In this document: positions 12,501 to 24,818 of the stretch, in pieces
Layout: each line of letters starts with the position of its first letter
Numbering within the stretch: the stretch's first letter is position 1
Source: Posidonia oceanica
Lineage: Eukaryota; Streptophyta; Magnoliopsida; Alismatales; Posidoniaceae
DNA: 64,000 bases
Assembly (NCBI GenBank): GCA_037176725.1
Contig: JAZBRS010000029.1
Span: 121,553,001 to 121,617,000 of the forward strand
Reading direction: 5' to 3'
Position numbers and translations under genes: made by a program
Notes under the pieces: model-generated
Database searches by the model: none
Told to the model about the DNA's origin: nothing
The model's input: the letters and a program-made list of their open reading frames with translations, nothing else

Positions 12501-14556
12501 TCCAATTGCCCCAGACTTGGATTCTCTACTACATGATACAAGTATGATTTCTTCATCTTCCTTACATGGCGTAAGTGGTACAGAAAATGTTCTTAGTGCT
12601 AGTCTGCCACAATTTTCTTGGTCGCTATGTCACAGTGGAGTGTCTAAACCTAGCACAGACACCAGTAAATTTATTTCAAACAGGAACACCTGTCAAAGCA
12701 AATGGGTTAGGATAGGAAGCATTCCAAATTCCAACCTAGATGTTGGTAGCTGCTTTACAGAATTGGATCAGATGGTACATATTCACAATGGAGATCCTTC
12801 AAAACAGCAGAAATGTAATAATCTTCTTCAAGATGTGAGAAGTCTGACAATGGATTTTAGTCTTCCCTGCTACAGAACACCTAAGGAGCCATGTGTTTTG
12901 ACCGATACCATTGAATCCCGTAGTTTAGATGATGAGATATCATTTATGGGCTTTGGTGGTCTAAGATTAAATGACTCTCTTGATCCCAATCCACTGGGTG
13001 TGGGCAAGATTTCTTCTGACAACTATCAGATGTGTGGTTACAAGGGCTTCATGTACCGAAAGAAGGAAGCTGATAGCAGTATGCAGTATCATGAAAATTG
13101 TTTGCCTAATCCATCATCATCGAACTTCAGGTTCTGTGGGAATACACATAGCAAGGAGAAATCAGCAGGTGTTTCACACGGCTGCCTTAAAACTAGTTCT
13201 TTTCTAAAAAACTCAGATGGATGGAAGCAACTACCTACTTACAAGATCCCCAAACTAGGTAATGTCTTGCATAAATTATCAAATAAATTGTTGTTAATTT
13301 GGTGTGCTGATTATTGCTTTCCTAATCACGTGAATTTGATTGTTCATTAACATGCCTTAATTATTTTTGTTGGTTGTTATTCAATTTTAATTCTTAAGAA
13401 AGAATTAGGAGTTTACTTATTTAATTATGCACATGAAGTCTCAATTGTTTTGGTAGGCTTAGTTCTCTTTCTTAGAGAAAGGCGTGAAGTTACTTTTTAT
13501 GTCAATTGACCGTTCCAGTATTTTAGTCAGATTCAGGCAGTTGTATGGTCAAGTGACATCAAAAACGACACAATGTTTCTGCATCTGATTGTTTTTATTG
13601 TCTAAACACCTGTGAACTAAACTTTTCTTTCTATACATGAGATTTTCCTCTTTGTTCTTGTCCTCTTCTTTTTTTTTCCCCTCTTTTTCCTTTTTTTACT
13701 CTTTTGTGCCATGGAAAATTAAATGCTGGTTATTTTGAGTGAAAAACAATATGACATCTATTGATGACAATTATTTCTTGAACTTATTATTATCAGTTTT
13801 ATTATATATCGATGAAAACCCTACAAACTATTCTCTTTGTCCCTAATTTGACAAGGTTCCTGCAAATACAGATACACCAGAAACTTTTGCTTCAGTTGAT
13901 TTGCTGAGTGCTCTAGTAACAATTCTAGGCTTCTAGCAAGAGAGTGAATTATGCCTAAACCCAAAATGAATACTTTTCGGTATGTATTAGTTTTGTTTGT
14001 TATATAACCACAAGTATATACAGTTGCCAATCCTGTAGGCCTTTGTCCACAACTTATGGCTGCTGCGAAGGTGCTATGTGAGTTGACCAGGCACACTGAT
14101 TTCTCAAGGAAATGGAACCGTAGCAGTGGAAAGATAAAATGGCATGATACAGATTCACAGATGACTGTGAAAGCTAACAAGTCAAGGCCTCCACCAGGGA
14201 ATACAGACAGATTCTTTATGGAAGCAAGGTCAAGCAGTACAATCAGAACTAAAGGCCAAACATTATCAAAACATTTGCCTGTGACAAGCAGCAAGAAAAG
14301 TAAGGTTTCTTGCGTGAATAATGTTGGTAGAGGACACATAAGCTGGAGTGCTGCTTCTGCAGAAACTACTATTCCTGTAAAACAACTTCTCAAAAATCCA
14401 GCTAGAGAAATGGATTCAGCTCTGCTACCTATAAGAATAGAAAAAGGAAGTGATATTCATCGGGATTTCAGAAAGGGGACAGTGATAGCCTCATCATATG
14501 CTGTTGCAGGTGCTTGTGATAAAGGCTTGAGCAGAGGGCAGAGCAAGAGGATGTAA
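6596..14556 (+). CDS. Host gene, six exons, 795-aa protein of unknown function with a nuclear localisation signal
   Basis: Proposed exons are 6596-6875, 8196-8477, 11140-11292, 12023-12339, 12436-13258 and 14024-14556. All introns are GT-AG, and junction phases (1,1,1,0,1) agree, giving 796 codons including TAA. I do not recognise the family. The protein is hydrophilic and Ser-rich, without membrane segments. Exon 2 carries basic clusters (QKKSMKRLG, SKRPRKDQP) that look like a nuclear localisation signal. Exon 4 has LSELLDGSYKCPSPFQDKGK and exon 6 has CPQLMAAAKVLCELTRH, both looking like conserved blocks. The start is uncertain. The first ATG after the TATA box (6586, good context) opens only a 15-codon overlapping uORF. 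The ATG at 6596 is in frame but in weak context; the ATG at 6719 is in frame with better context and would give 754 aa. The 3' end is the TAA at 14554. Intron 2 (2.66 kb) carries insertions. A DNA- or chromatin-associated role is only a guess from the basic motifs. Confidence 0.75.
9340..10235. other. Possible inserted gene fragment inside intron 2
   Basis: A segment starting near GCTCGTGCCCTTGCACGGG (about 9376-9394) is higher in GC than the rest of the intron. It contains an exon-like open stretch on the plus strand (about 9655-9940) encoding Ser/Gln-rich sequence including SSQQLLNPINFSSG and PAFPIMQMENQN. It could be a captured or duplicated exon carried by a transposable element. No splice sites join it in frame to the host gene. 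The source gene is not recognised and the boundaries are not defined. Confidence 0.25.
10794..11000. repeat. 75-bp tandem repeat, about 2.75 copies, in intron 2
   Basis: Copies begin at 10794, 10869 and 10944, each starting ACATTTACTGTT or ATATTTACTGTT and containing TACTAAAATGATGTTTAT. The period is exactly 75 bp; the third copy is incomplete. It lies about 140 bp upstream of the exon 3 acceptor. Confidence 0.85.
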
Positions 14557-16400
14557 CATCTTTTGCAAACTGAGACAGATCTGGCAGGCATGCTATCGGT
14601 TTGGATGGATGTTGAAGTGGATATAATCAGGCTTCTCACTAAATCAATTTCCAAAGAAGTTGATCTGTTATGGCTGATTAATTGTATCCTTCTGCACCTT
14701 GCGCAGCTTGAGCGGTTGTGCCACATGCATGCCTTGGTCAGGTTCTGTGTACTAGAAGATCTTGGGACCTGTCTATCCCAAACAGCAGGAGGAGCCAGTC
14801 CATTGCAAACTTTCAGTGGTTGGAGCTGGTGTGAGCTTCATGCCTATTTTGCTGGTTAGCATTCATTTTCTGGACCTTCCTGTAGTCCTTGATCACAAGG
14901 ATCATCCAAGAGGGAGTCACCCTTGCCAGCGGGATATACCTCCTGGTATATGGTTGTGCAATCAGCTAATTTACTGCAGTTCTCTGACAGAAGGTGTTTT
15001 CTACGCCTATATTGCTGTACATTTCATTGAAATGGTTAATTTGCGGTTCAGAATGACATAGAGGGAAGTGATCACACAGATCTGCGACACGTGGTATGCT
15101 ATGAGCTGGTGCCTGGTAGCTGAACATGATCACATTGCAACTGCCCCGGGCTAAAGGAAGCTTGCCACATGTATGTGGTTGTAAGACTGGTTACATTGCA
15201 GTCTCTTATATCAAAGTAGGCATGTTCCAGAAAGGTGATTTATACATTCTTGATGACATTTGTTGAACTTCGCAAGTGTGATTTGCTCTAACTCCAATCA
15301 TCCATTGGAAATAAGATACAGGTAGGAGGCTTGACCAAAATGCCAGTGTGCATGAGACCAAAATGCAAGTGTGGTATTGATTCTTGAATTGGAAACTTTT
15401 GGTTGATTGGTAACCGAATGACAGGAATTCTTACCAAGAGTAGTAGTGCCTGTTGACGTGTATTTGCAATCCCCTTAGTTTACTGAATTCTTCTTTGACA
15501 ACTAAAGATGAAACGAGTATGGGATTAGTTGAACCGAGCAAATCCCTGGAATCACCATACTGGATTGCAGGTCCATGTTTCAGTTCATTTAACCGGTGAA
15601 AATTGTAGAGCACAGGATGACAGAATCATGTACATTATTCAGGTATACAATGATATTTTTTTTCCTGGATTTGGAATCAGATACTGTAATTATGGTAAAT
15701 GTTGTTTTTTTTTCCAACCAAACAGGTCGTTAGCAGTGATTTGAATATGGGGATAATTGTTAAACCTAAGTTTATGGTAAATTTAAAATGTTTTACAAAT
15801 CCTATTCGGCGCAAACTAATGAATCGTTCTAGATGGGGATATTTATACACAGTACAAATCAAGTTTATGATAAATTTAAAATGTTTTACTCAATATTTGT
15901 CTTTCGTTTCTAGAAATCTAACATTGCTATCAAGCTTATTACTTCAGTTGTTTAACTGTATTGCCATGAAAAAACCTTTCTTAGTCGGCCCTGTATTGAT
16001 AAGTTTAAGAACTTGTTCAAATTACCAGACTGAATGGGTCAGTGGCATCGTTGTTGACGTATTACAGACTAGTTTTAGGTCGTATTTCCAATCCTGAAGT
16101 TGATTACTGGTCTATTATGAATGTAAAACCTTTTTTTATCTAGTGCCATGCCAACTCCAATTTCTTGGTTACTAAGTGTTGAGTTTATTTGTCCTTGTAG
16201 TGACACCGATGGTTCTGCCACCTTTGTCGACCTAAAAAAGACATTCAAATGTAACTCAACCCAAGTAGCAATCAATCACATCAGATGCTGGAGATATTGC
16301 AAAGAGAAGTCCATTTCACTCGTTAATCAATCTAAAACTTAAATATAATACATAACATGAAAAATTGTATCTGTAATATTCTTCACAATTTTGTTATTTC
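14557..16400 (+). other. 3' UTR and downstream flank of the host gene
   Basis: The sequence after the TAA is plausible 3'UTR but shows no clear AATAAA signal near the stop. Open frames to about 15060 are short and not supported. Farther on, a short near-duplicate, AAATTTAAAATGTTTTAC, occurs near 15780 and 15873. No further gene is supported. Confidence 0.35.
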
Positions 16401-18127
16401 TATTATAGTAGTGTTGACATGAACGTGCACAAATAGGTCGAGTCATCACAACTCCCAAGACTAGTGGCGCATGTTGCGCAATGCACATGGAAAAATAAAA
16501 AATATTTATGAATAAAAAAGAGCCGGAAACGCAAAAAGAATTGAGGATTGAACGGTGATAAATTAAGAGGATGTTAAATCAAATAAAGCTCAAAAGAAGG
16601 GTCAAGGAAGGAATTCCGTTGGTAAGAAACAAAAATCTTACATAGAGATCAATGGTTCTGTATATTAAACTAAGCTCCTTTGATTGAGATGGTAAAGTTG
16701 AAAATTAAGTTTGGTAGTATAGCTTAACCATCAGTTCTAACTTGTAAAGGTTAATGATGGTTCTTAGTAAGTTGAATAGAGTACGATAGTTACGTTTTGT
16801 TCATAAAGTTCGACTTTTGAGATAACGATTTGATCAACCCATGACCTCATTTTAACCTTCCCACAAACACACCTTCCCACAAATGCACATACACATGTAC
16901 ATACACACACACACACACAGGTAAATTATCAGGTTAGATCTGACTTTACTTAAGATAACTAAGGCTCATCATCATCAATTGTTGATATTACATCTTATGT
17001 TTTATATTAATTGTTGTTTTTTAATTTGCAAAATTGCCTATATTGTAATGGTAATTTTGTGATTTTTCATCTTTTCTTTATTTTCATTTATTGATAATTT
17101 TTTATGATAACTGAATCACATTAATATCTCTTTTTATATGGCAATTTTGGTTTTTTTGATTCATAACATTTTAACTTTAATTTTAGTTTTAGTTTTGGTT
17201 TCATACTTTAATATCTCTTTTTATATGGCAATTTCAATTTTTTTGATTCGTAATGTTTTAGTTTTAATTTTAGTTTTAATTTCGATTTCATACTTTAACA
17301 TCTTTTTTTAAATGGCAACTTCGATTTTTTTTTGTTCGGAACGTTTTAGTTTCATACTTCCTTATTTTGTATCAGTACTACTAGTTTTTTAGTTTTAGTT
17401 TTAGTATTTGAGACTGTAGTTAGGGTTTTCTCTCAAGCTTCTTCTCCTAACGCCAATTATATAACTATAGTAGATGGCAATGAAAAAGGATGTTTTCATA
17501 GATGTTCAGGTGAAGGATGACAGTGGAGGAGGGAGGACACTGCTTGCAATAGTTGGGAACGTCAAGGTGGTCAAGGACAGAGGGCAATGGTGTCGGTAGT
17601 GAGGCTCTCGTAGATCGTGGCAGTGGCGAAGTCAATGGTGAAGGAGGGAGGAGAGGTTTACGGCGAAGCTCCATAAGGTTGTATTGTTGATGGTGAAGGT
17701 GGCAGGGGAGAGGGAGGGTGATGGGTTTTCCTCCTGGATGAGCGACGGGCAACAGTCTAGGTGAGAGGCAGGCGTCAGTATAGGCAGGCGATGGGGGGAG
17801 GGGTGGGCGACAGGAGGGAGGGGAGGGCGACGACGGGATACGGGGAGGAGGGCAGCGGCGAGGGGGAGGTGAGGGCGATGGTGGCGACGGGTAGCGGTGG
17901 GTGGTTGTTGCCATCCTAATTTTGTAAGGGGGTGGTTTTATTGAGGGGTGGAGAGGTTTTATTTTAATAATAGAATGAGAGAGATTTTGAATTTTAAAAT
18001 GAAAAATTTAGGTGGTTTTTGAAAGTAGTTTCTGGTTTGATTAAAACTAAATCATAGGATGATATTCACGATGGACAAGATCAAGGACGTTACCATTTAA
18101 AGTAACGATGGGCTTTTCTAGATATTA
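16401..18127. other. AT-rich intergenic stretch; no gene supported
   Basis: It contains an (AC)n microsatellite at about 16903-16919. A GC-rich part near 17520-17910 gives a Pro/Ser-rich minus-strand open frame, but its composition is simple GGGAGG-type repeats and there is no conserved motif. No gene is called. Confidence 0.4.
17122..17370. repeat. 87-bp tandem repeat, about 2.8 copies
   Basis: Units begin TAATATCTC or TAACATCTT at 17122, 17209 and 17296, an exact 87-bp period. Each contains TATGGCAATTT-like sequence followed by several TTTTAGTTT blocks. It is T-rich on the plus strand. Confidence 0.8.
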
Positions 18128-18128
18128 A

Positions 18129-18173
<45 letters not shown>

Positions 18174-18190
18174 GATAGATAGATATATGG
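18128..18190. repeat. Compound microsatellite (CT)n(AT)n(AGAT)n
   Basis: Runs of CT, then AT, then AGAT follow one another without interruption. They border a 9-bp inverted repeat, GGGCTCAAT (18211-18219) with ATTGAGCCC (18228-18236). Confidence 0.9.
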
Positions 18191-18834
18191 GAGTGTTAGA
18201 ATGAGCCTAGGGGCTCAATTAATTTATATTGAGCCCTCACATTATCTGTTGTTGGAAACACATCCAATGCCCCGCATTAATTCATGTTGATTTTGAACTA
18301 AAATGGGCAATTACATAATTTGATAAATTCACTATTCTCTCTCTCAAAATTGTTTCCTCTATCTCACTCTTCCCTCACCCTTCACTACTCTCTCACTCTC
18401 TAGCTCTCTGTGATTGACGTCTATGAAGGTGTTGCAGTTATCGTCAATCGTAGCTAGTAGTTCCCAAATCTCACACACAGATGCTGCTATCGACTCCATC
18501 TTCTTCAACGTCGACGTCGATGAAGTTGCTTTTTGTCTTCCTCTTTGCTTTTGCCACAGTTGACATCGTCTTCTTCAATGTATTCGGTTTCTCCGACATC
18601 CTTCACTTCTTCTTGTTCTTCTTCTTCCTTCATTTTCCATCGTCTACATCTTTGTGTCACATATTCTTCTTCATCTACATCACTTTATTAGGTAAAAAAC
18701 CCTAAAAATTTCTACAAAATTTTCAATTGTTGTAATCTCTTCATCTATTGTCATTTTCAATTGTATTTAGTATTGAGGTTTGTAATTCTTCAAAAATTTC
18801 AATTATTATGAATTTTTTAGTTTAATTAATATAA
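18191..18834. other. Unassigned sequence left of Copia A; possible host transposon arm
   Basis: It begins with GAGTGTTAGAATGAGCC and the small GGGCTCAAT hairpin, then CT-rich sequence and a 74-codon hydrophobic open frame (18481-18705) ending near an AAACCCTAAAAA stretch. No gene is supported. Together with 25316-26460 it may be the flank of an older element into which Copia A inserted. Confidence 0.25.
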
Positions 18835-18903
18835 GAATACCTTCGATTACCCGAGGAATTCTTTTGGTTACTAGAAGAATTACTCTGGTTACCATAGTTA
18901 TTC
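18835..18903. repeat. 21-bp minisatellite, left part, interrupted by Copia A
   Basis: About three units of the pattern GGTTACYAGAAGAATTNYTYT with 21-bp spacing occur immediately before the Copia A insertion point. The array resumes after the element, at about 25430-25715. The last five bases, TATTC, are the target duplication. Confidence 0.7.
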
Positions 18904-19391
18904 TGTTAAAAATAGAGATCAAAACCATCTGAATTTTATATTATTAAAATTCATTATCCCAAGATCTATCATGACAAATCATCACAAAATAGAGTATGTG
19001 CGGAAGCATACCTGAATCTATATGAAAAATCTTAGATATCTTTGATCACCAACCTAGATCTGGTCTTCCAAGCCTCTAAGTCATCTTTTCTTCTTCAAAC
19101 TCAAGATGGGGTGAGAGAGAAGGGAGGCTATGATATATCATTTGTACTTAGGGTTTGGGGACCAAGACCCTATTTATAGAATTCTATAAAAACACATATT
19201 CCTAATTTGACCCATTAACAAATGATAATATGTCCAAATAGTCTCTACACATAAGATTCACATCACTTAAGATGTCAATTGACTCAACCCAAACCAAATA
19301 GATCACTTTTAGTGAGCCTAATCATAAAATAATCTATAATACTTTAATTGATTTTATATTGGCTTATATATTATTAGATTTTAACCCAACA
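18904..19391 (-). repeat. Copia A 3' LTR
   Basis: This 488-bp LTR starts TGTTGGGTTAAAATC on the minus strand and ends ...TTTTTAACA. It is closely similar to the right LTR over its full length, with scattered substitutions and small indels. Confidence 0.92.
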
Positions 19392-19745
19392 ATCTCCTAC
19401 TTGAGCCACACATAAAATTAACAATTAAAGCATTAAAACTTTATGAGCACCAAATGGCTATTTCAACAAAGACATTTTACAATCTGGTCCATGAATTGTA
19501 TCAATATAGGATCAAAGAAGCTTTCATTACTTTTGACGTAATTCAACCCACATTGGTCACTAATGTTAATACAACAAATTACATGAATCAAGTGTGGATG
19601 TGTAGCATGAAATTTAGGCGAAGTGATCTAAATACGCCCATATCTAACTAGTCCAACATTTAGTAAGATCAATATAAATATCCAGAATGTAAATAACTGA
19701 AAATTTTATTTCTACAGAAAACAATGTCTATTTCAATAGAGTATT

Positions 19746-21472
19746 TCAATACAAACTCTGACTAAACCAAACATCATCAAATGATGCAACACCCATATGA
19801 GCCACATACTCATGAAAGACCCTAGGTGATATTCCCTTAGTAAGCGGATCCATAATCATGGAGTTTGTCCCAATATGCTCTATAGACAACTGACCATTTT
19901 GGATTCTTTCTTTCACAACCAAGAACTTAATGTCTATATACTTAGACTTTGATGAGCTCCTGTTGTTATTGGAATACAGCACCGTAGAGTTATTCTCACA
20001 ACATAACTTAAACGGTCTTTCAATTCCATCTACAATCTGTAAACCCGTGACAAAATTTCTTAGCCATATTCCCTGATTGGATGCCTCATAGCATGCTATA
20101 TACTCAACTGCCATAGTAGAAGAAGCTATAAGTGTTTGCTTGACACTTTTCCATGATATAGCTCCACCTGCTAGCAAGTATACATAGCTTGAAGTGGATC
20201 TACGACTATCTTGGCATTTGGCGAAATCAGAGTCAGAATACCTAATGATCTTCAACTCATCTGATTTCCTATACACAAGTGCGGAGTTTTTTGTTCTTTG
20301 CAAATACTGCATGACCCGCTTAACAACTTTCCAGTGATCCATACCTGGATTGTTTAAGTATCTGCCTAATATGCCAACAATGTACGCGAGATCCAGACGC
20401 GTACAAACTTGAACATACATAAGACTCCTAACTGCCGAAGCATATGGAATCTTTTGCATTTCCTTATGTTGCTTAAGTATCTGCCTAATATGCCAACAAT
20501 GTACGCGAGATTCGGACGCATACAAACTTGAACATACATAAGACTCCCAACTGCTGAAGCATATGGAATCTTTTGCATTTCCTTATGTTCAAAATCATTT
20601 TTAGGGCACTGTTTGAGACTAACCTTGTCTCCCTTAGCCATAGGAGTATTTCCTGCCTTGCACCCACTCATGCCATACCTATTAAGGACTTTTTCTATAT
20701 AGTTCTTTTGTGATAATCCAAGAATACTTCGAGAATGATCCCAAAGTATTTGGATTCCTAATACAAAAGAAGCTTCACCATGATCTTTCATTTCAAATTT
20801 GTTTGAGAGAAATTTCTTGGTCTCTATAAGTAAGTTCATATTATTAGTGGCAAGAAGTATGACATCAACATACAAGACCAGAAAAATATATTTACTTCCA
20901 TTGAACTTATGGTATACACAATCATCTACTGAATTCATCTCAAACCCAAACGAGATGACAACTTGATGAAATTTACGATACCATTGATGGGATGCTTGCT
21001 TTAAACCATAAATGGACTTTTTAAGTTTGCAAACTATTTTCTTTGCATCACCTAATGCAAAGTGTTCTGGTTGCACCATATAGATCATCTCATCAATGTT
21101 ATCATTGAGAAACGCTGTTCTTACGTCCATTTGGTGTAGCTCAAGGTCAAAATGAGCAACTAATGCCATAATAATCCGAAAGTCTTTCGATGAAACCAGA
21201 GAGAAAGTCTCTTTATAGTCAATGCCTTCCCTTTGAGTAAAACTTTTAGCGACAAGACGAGTCTTATATCTTTCCACATTACCTAACAAATCTCTCTTGG
21301 TTTTAAATATCCATTTACAACCAATGGGTTTCACACCTTCAGGTAATGGGACAATATCCCAAACGTCATTGTCCTTCATGGATTTAAACTCATCATTCAT
21401 GGCATTTATCCACTTTTGAGAATCGGAACTATTGATTGCTTGATGGACGTTGATTGGATCGTCGTCCATCAA
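19746..21472 (-). pseudogene. Copia A reverse transcriptase and RNase H
   Basis: RT copies the element RNA to DNA and RNase H removes the RNA. The minus-strand frame from 21472 shows Copia RT landmarks in order: PIGCKWIFKTK, RLVAKSFTQREGIDY, HQMDVRTAFLN, SIYGLKQA, and the catalytic box as YVDV (normally YVDD) near residue 205. The second catalytic aspartate is therefore lost. RNase H follows in another frame (20525-19746) with YSDSDFAKC, SSTMAVEYIA and the C-terminal HIG block. The frame change is caused by the 119-bp duplication at 20351-20588. Both defects predict an inactive enzyme. Confidence 0.9.
20351..20588. repeat. 119-bp tandem duplication inside the Copia A RT/RNase H junction
   Basis: Units 20351-20469 and 20470-20588 are near identical (about six substitutions). 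The length is not a multiple of three, so the duplication shifts the reading frame. It duplicates the peptide segment beginning IPYASAV, at the RT-RNase H connection. Confidence 0.92.
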
Positions 21473-21654
21473 GTCACCATCTACTTGATGTTTCTGAAGA
21501 AATACGATGTAATCATCTGAAATCGCACTTTTCTTCTCTCTAGTGGACCTCCTAAGTGGTATTGACTCTTGAGGGGGTTGAGTTTGTTCTACTTGAATGG
21601 GGAGCGGATCAACAATGTCTTGCTCCAGATTTGCCTCTTGAACAATGTCAGGAA

Positions 21655-22748
21655 TTAATTCCTAATCATTGTCAATAGTAAGTCAATAGTAACTGTAGGA
21701 AGAGAAATAAATTCCTTTTTAAAGACAATGTCTCTACTCTTATCTTCCCCCTCAAACTCTACTTCCTTAAGAAACCTAGCATTACCCGTCTCAAAAAATG
21801 ACCTCATAGTGGGATCATAAAACTTAAAGCCCCTAGACCTCTCAGAATACCCAACAAAGTAGTAGCAAATGGTCCTAGAGTCCAGTTTCTTTTCGTTAGG
21901 CTTATAAGGCCTAGCCTTAGCTAGACAATTCCACACATGAAGATGCCTTATGCTGGGTTTCTTCCCAATCCATAATTCATAGGGGTTTTAGCCACTGCCT
22001 TAGTAGGTACTCTGTTTAAAATGTAAGCTGCAGACTTAAGTGTCTCGTCCCAGAGAGATTCTGGTAAGGTAGAATGATTAATCATACTCCTCACCATGTC
22101 CTTAAGTGTCTTATTGTGCCTTTCGGCAACACCATTCATTACTGGAGAACCAAGCATGGTGTATTGAGGGACAATACCACATTCTTCCAAGAACTTGGCA
22201 AATGGGCCAGGACGTTGTTCACCAGATTCGTCATATCTACCGTAGTATTCATCACCACGATCAGATCTAACGACTTTAATTTTTTTGTTGAGTTGGTTTT
22301 CAACTTCAACCTTAAATTATTTGAACACATCCAAGGCTTGTGATTTTTCATGAATAAGATATAGGTAGCCATAACATGTATAGTCGTCTATGAACGTAAT
22401 AAAGTATTGTTGATCATTCCAAGATGTCGTAGGGAATAGTCCACAAATATCCGTATGTATTAGTTCTAAGACTTCTGAACATTTATTGGTACCTAATCTT
22501 CTAACATTGGTTTGTTTTCCTTTAATACATTCAATACAAAATTGAAAATTTGTTGAGTCAAGAGAAGGAAGAATTCCATCTGACACAAGCCCTGCTATTC
22601 GTTGTTTAGAGATATAACTTAAACGCTTATGCCATAACATTAGGGAATCCTTACTAATTTTTCGCTTTGTACCTCTAGATGTAAAATGTAAGGTTTCATT
22701 ATAAGAAGCTATTGTATCTAATAAATATAAATTGTCATTATGCATCAA
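21655..22748 (-). pseudogene. Copia A integrase
   Basis: Integrase inserts the cDNA into the genome. The N-terminal zinc-binding part shows LWHKRLSYIS and CIECIKGKQ. The catalytic core retains all three acidic residues: HTDICG, FITFIDDYT and GVAERHN. An in-frame TAA at 22317-22319 separates the second aspartate from the glutamate. A further frame break lies near 21945, before the C-terminal part (21936-21655, with GYSERSRGFKFYDP). Confidence 0.88.
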
Positions 22749-22802
22749 AGAACCGGTACCAATAAGATTAGAATCCTAAAAAAGACTTACTTTTCCATTT
22801 CC

Positions 22803-23498
22803 TTAAAGACAAGAATAACTAGATTTTTCCAATACAGAAACAGAAATTAAATTCCACCTAAAAGATGGTACAACAAAAGTCTCTTTCAAATCTAAATAAC
22901 AACTAATTTGTAACAACAATCTAAAATGACCAATAGCTTCCACTTCAACTTTATTGCCGTCACTCACAAAGATGTGTCTTTCACCATCACTTAGTGTCCG
23001 ACAACTTAGGCAATCCTGCATAGACACACTTATGTGAGTAGTAGCACCAGAATCTATCCACCAAGTGTGTCTAGGTACAGAAGCTATATTAACTTCAAAA
23101 CAAACCAAAGCAAAAGTGGCACGTAAACTCAATCTGCCTTTGTTGCTTCTTGGGTGAAACACCTGCAGCCTCTTCATAGAAACAAAATTTGCCAATAGCA
23201 TACTAGTTTCCGCCTTTTCATTCTTGGCAAATCGTTTCTCAAAGTCATTGAGAAACTCTCTGGCAGTTATCTCTTCGGACATTGTGCCCCTAAAAGTCTC
23301 TGGAATGGTGCGCCTTATGATCATCAGACTTAGCCTATTGGAACGCTCCCACTTTTCATAAGCTTTCTTGTCCTCAGTCGAATTGTCGGACTCAAAAGTA
23401 AGGGGTTGTTTCGTCCTTAGGGCTAAATCTAGATCCATGCACTTGAGAACTATCATAACATTCTTTTTCCAGTACTTAAAATTTGTGCCATTAAGCAT
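22803..23498 (-). pseudogene. Copia A gag-protease, internally shortened
   Basis: Gag forms the particle and the aspartic protease processes the polyprotein. The N-terminal part (NGTNFKYWKKN, KWERSNRLSLMII, PETFRG) is Copia gag. The sequence passes from MSMKRL-like gag almost directly into the protease motif WWIDSGATTHIS, with no CCHC zinc knuckle between them. A deletion has therefore fused gag to protease. The 231-aa length is much shorter than a normal Copia gag-protease. Confidence 0.85.
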
Positions 23499-24198
23499 GG
23501 GAATGGAATTTATGTTGGCAGTTATTAAAGAAGATGCATTGACTGATTCAATTCATAAATAATTGAAAAACAAAAGAATAGTTAGTCCAATGAAAATCAT
23601 ATTAATCTTTAATAATAAAGAAACAAACAAATAAATTCAATATATAGTAGGGCCTATCTCAAGATACCTAGCGCAACATCAACATTTAGCCTTTGGGCAG
23701 AAATGTCAACTTGCAAGTGGTACTCTTTAATGTAGTAATCAAATGCTGACAATTAGTCCTGTCAAGTAACATACCTTCCTTTAGGCCGACTAGTTACTCA
23801 CATGGCACAACCATATAATCGTCACATATTTATTACCACAGGTGTGCTTGATATTTAGCCAAATAGTAATATTCCTTTGGGCTGATTACTATCCGCATGA
23901 ATCTCAAACATACTATCATCTTTCTATCCCAAATAGACTAATCTAGGCAAGAGAGCTTACTTTGGTAGGATGTTGCTTTGATTTATCTATTCGTAAATAG
24001 AAGACAATTTATTATTGATCACCAATAACGAATTTATTTGAATTCAAATGTCATGATTTAACAGTTAAGCATTAAACCATGGATACTTAAGTTCAGGAAC
24101 TAAATAATAAAATTCTTGAAACATACAGAATTTACCACAATATTAATTAACCAGAGTATGATAACAAGAAAACTTAAGATTAACTAGGAATAGATTAC

Positions 24199-24482
24199 CT
24201 TTTGACCAAGTCATAACCAGGTAATTAATGACCTTAATTAACCTTTGACCATGTCATAACTACGTAATTAATGACCTTAATTAATCTTTGACCAAGTCAT
24301 AATTAGGTAATTAATGACCTTAATTAACCTTTGACCAAGTCAAAATCAGGTAATTAATGACCTTAATTAACCTTTGACCAAGTCAAAATCAATTAATTAA
24401 TGACCTTAATTAACCTTTGACCAAGTCATAATCAGGTTATTAGTGACCTTAATTAACCTTTGACCAAGTCAAAACCAAATTT
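24199..24482. repeat. 43-bp tandem repeat with W-box cores in the Copia A leader
   Basis: About six and a half units occur, each with CTTTGACCAAGTCA followed by AATTAATGACCTTAATTAA. Each unit holds one TTGACC, which matches the W-box core bound by WRKY factors. The array lies between the primer site and gag. Confidence 0.85.
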
Positions 24483-24806
24483 TTAGAAACCCTAAATAGC
24501 ATAAGAAACACAAAGTCAGATGGGTGTCGGCGGCACCGCAACCTCTGACGGCCGGAAGGCTGCTTGAGGGGCGCCGCCCAGGCGCCTGGCCGGCGATCTA
24601 GTGCCTAGGAGGCGCTGGAACGGCAAGATCTGGTAGCGACCAAAAAATCCGATCTAAAAGAAACCATATTTTCTAGATTTTGATGCACGAAAACACAATA
24701 GCAGGATTTTTCATGCACAAAACAATCATAGAAAACAAAAAACCAACGATTTTCAACATGATTAAGATAAAAAACATAAGATTTCATAATGAAATGACAT
24801 GATTTA

Positions 24807-24816
24807 TCTGATACCA
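24807..24816 (-). other. Copia A primer binding site (tRNA-iMet)
   Basis: The minus strand reads TGGTATCAGA two bases inside the right LTR. This is the standard plant Copia complement of initiator methionine tRNA. Confidence 0.9.
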
Positions 24817-24818
24817 CT

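Noticed and set aside
17465..17914. Pro-rich minus-strand ORF of 149 codons
   Set aside because: Simple GGGAGG/GGCGA composition, no domain, no promoter or splice context; likely low-complexity DNA.
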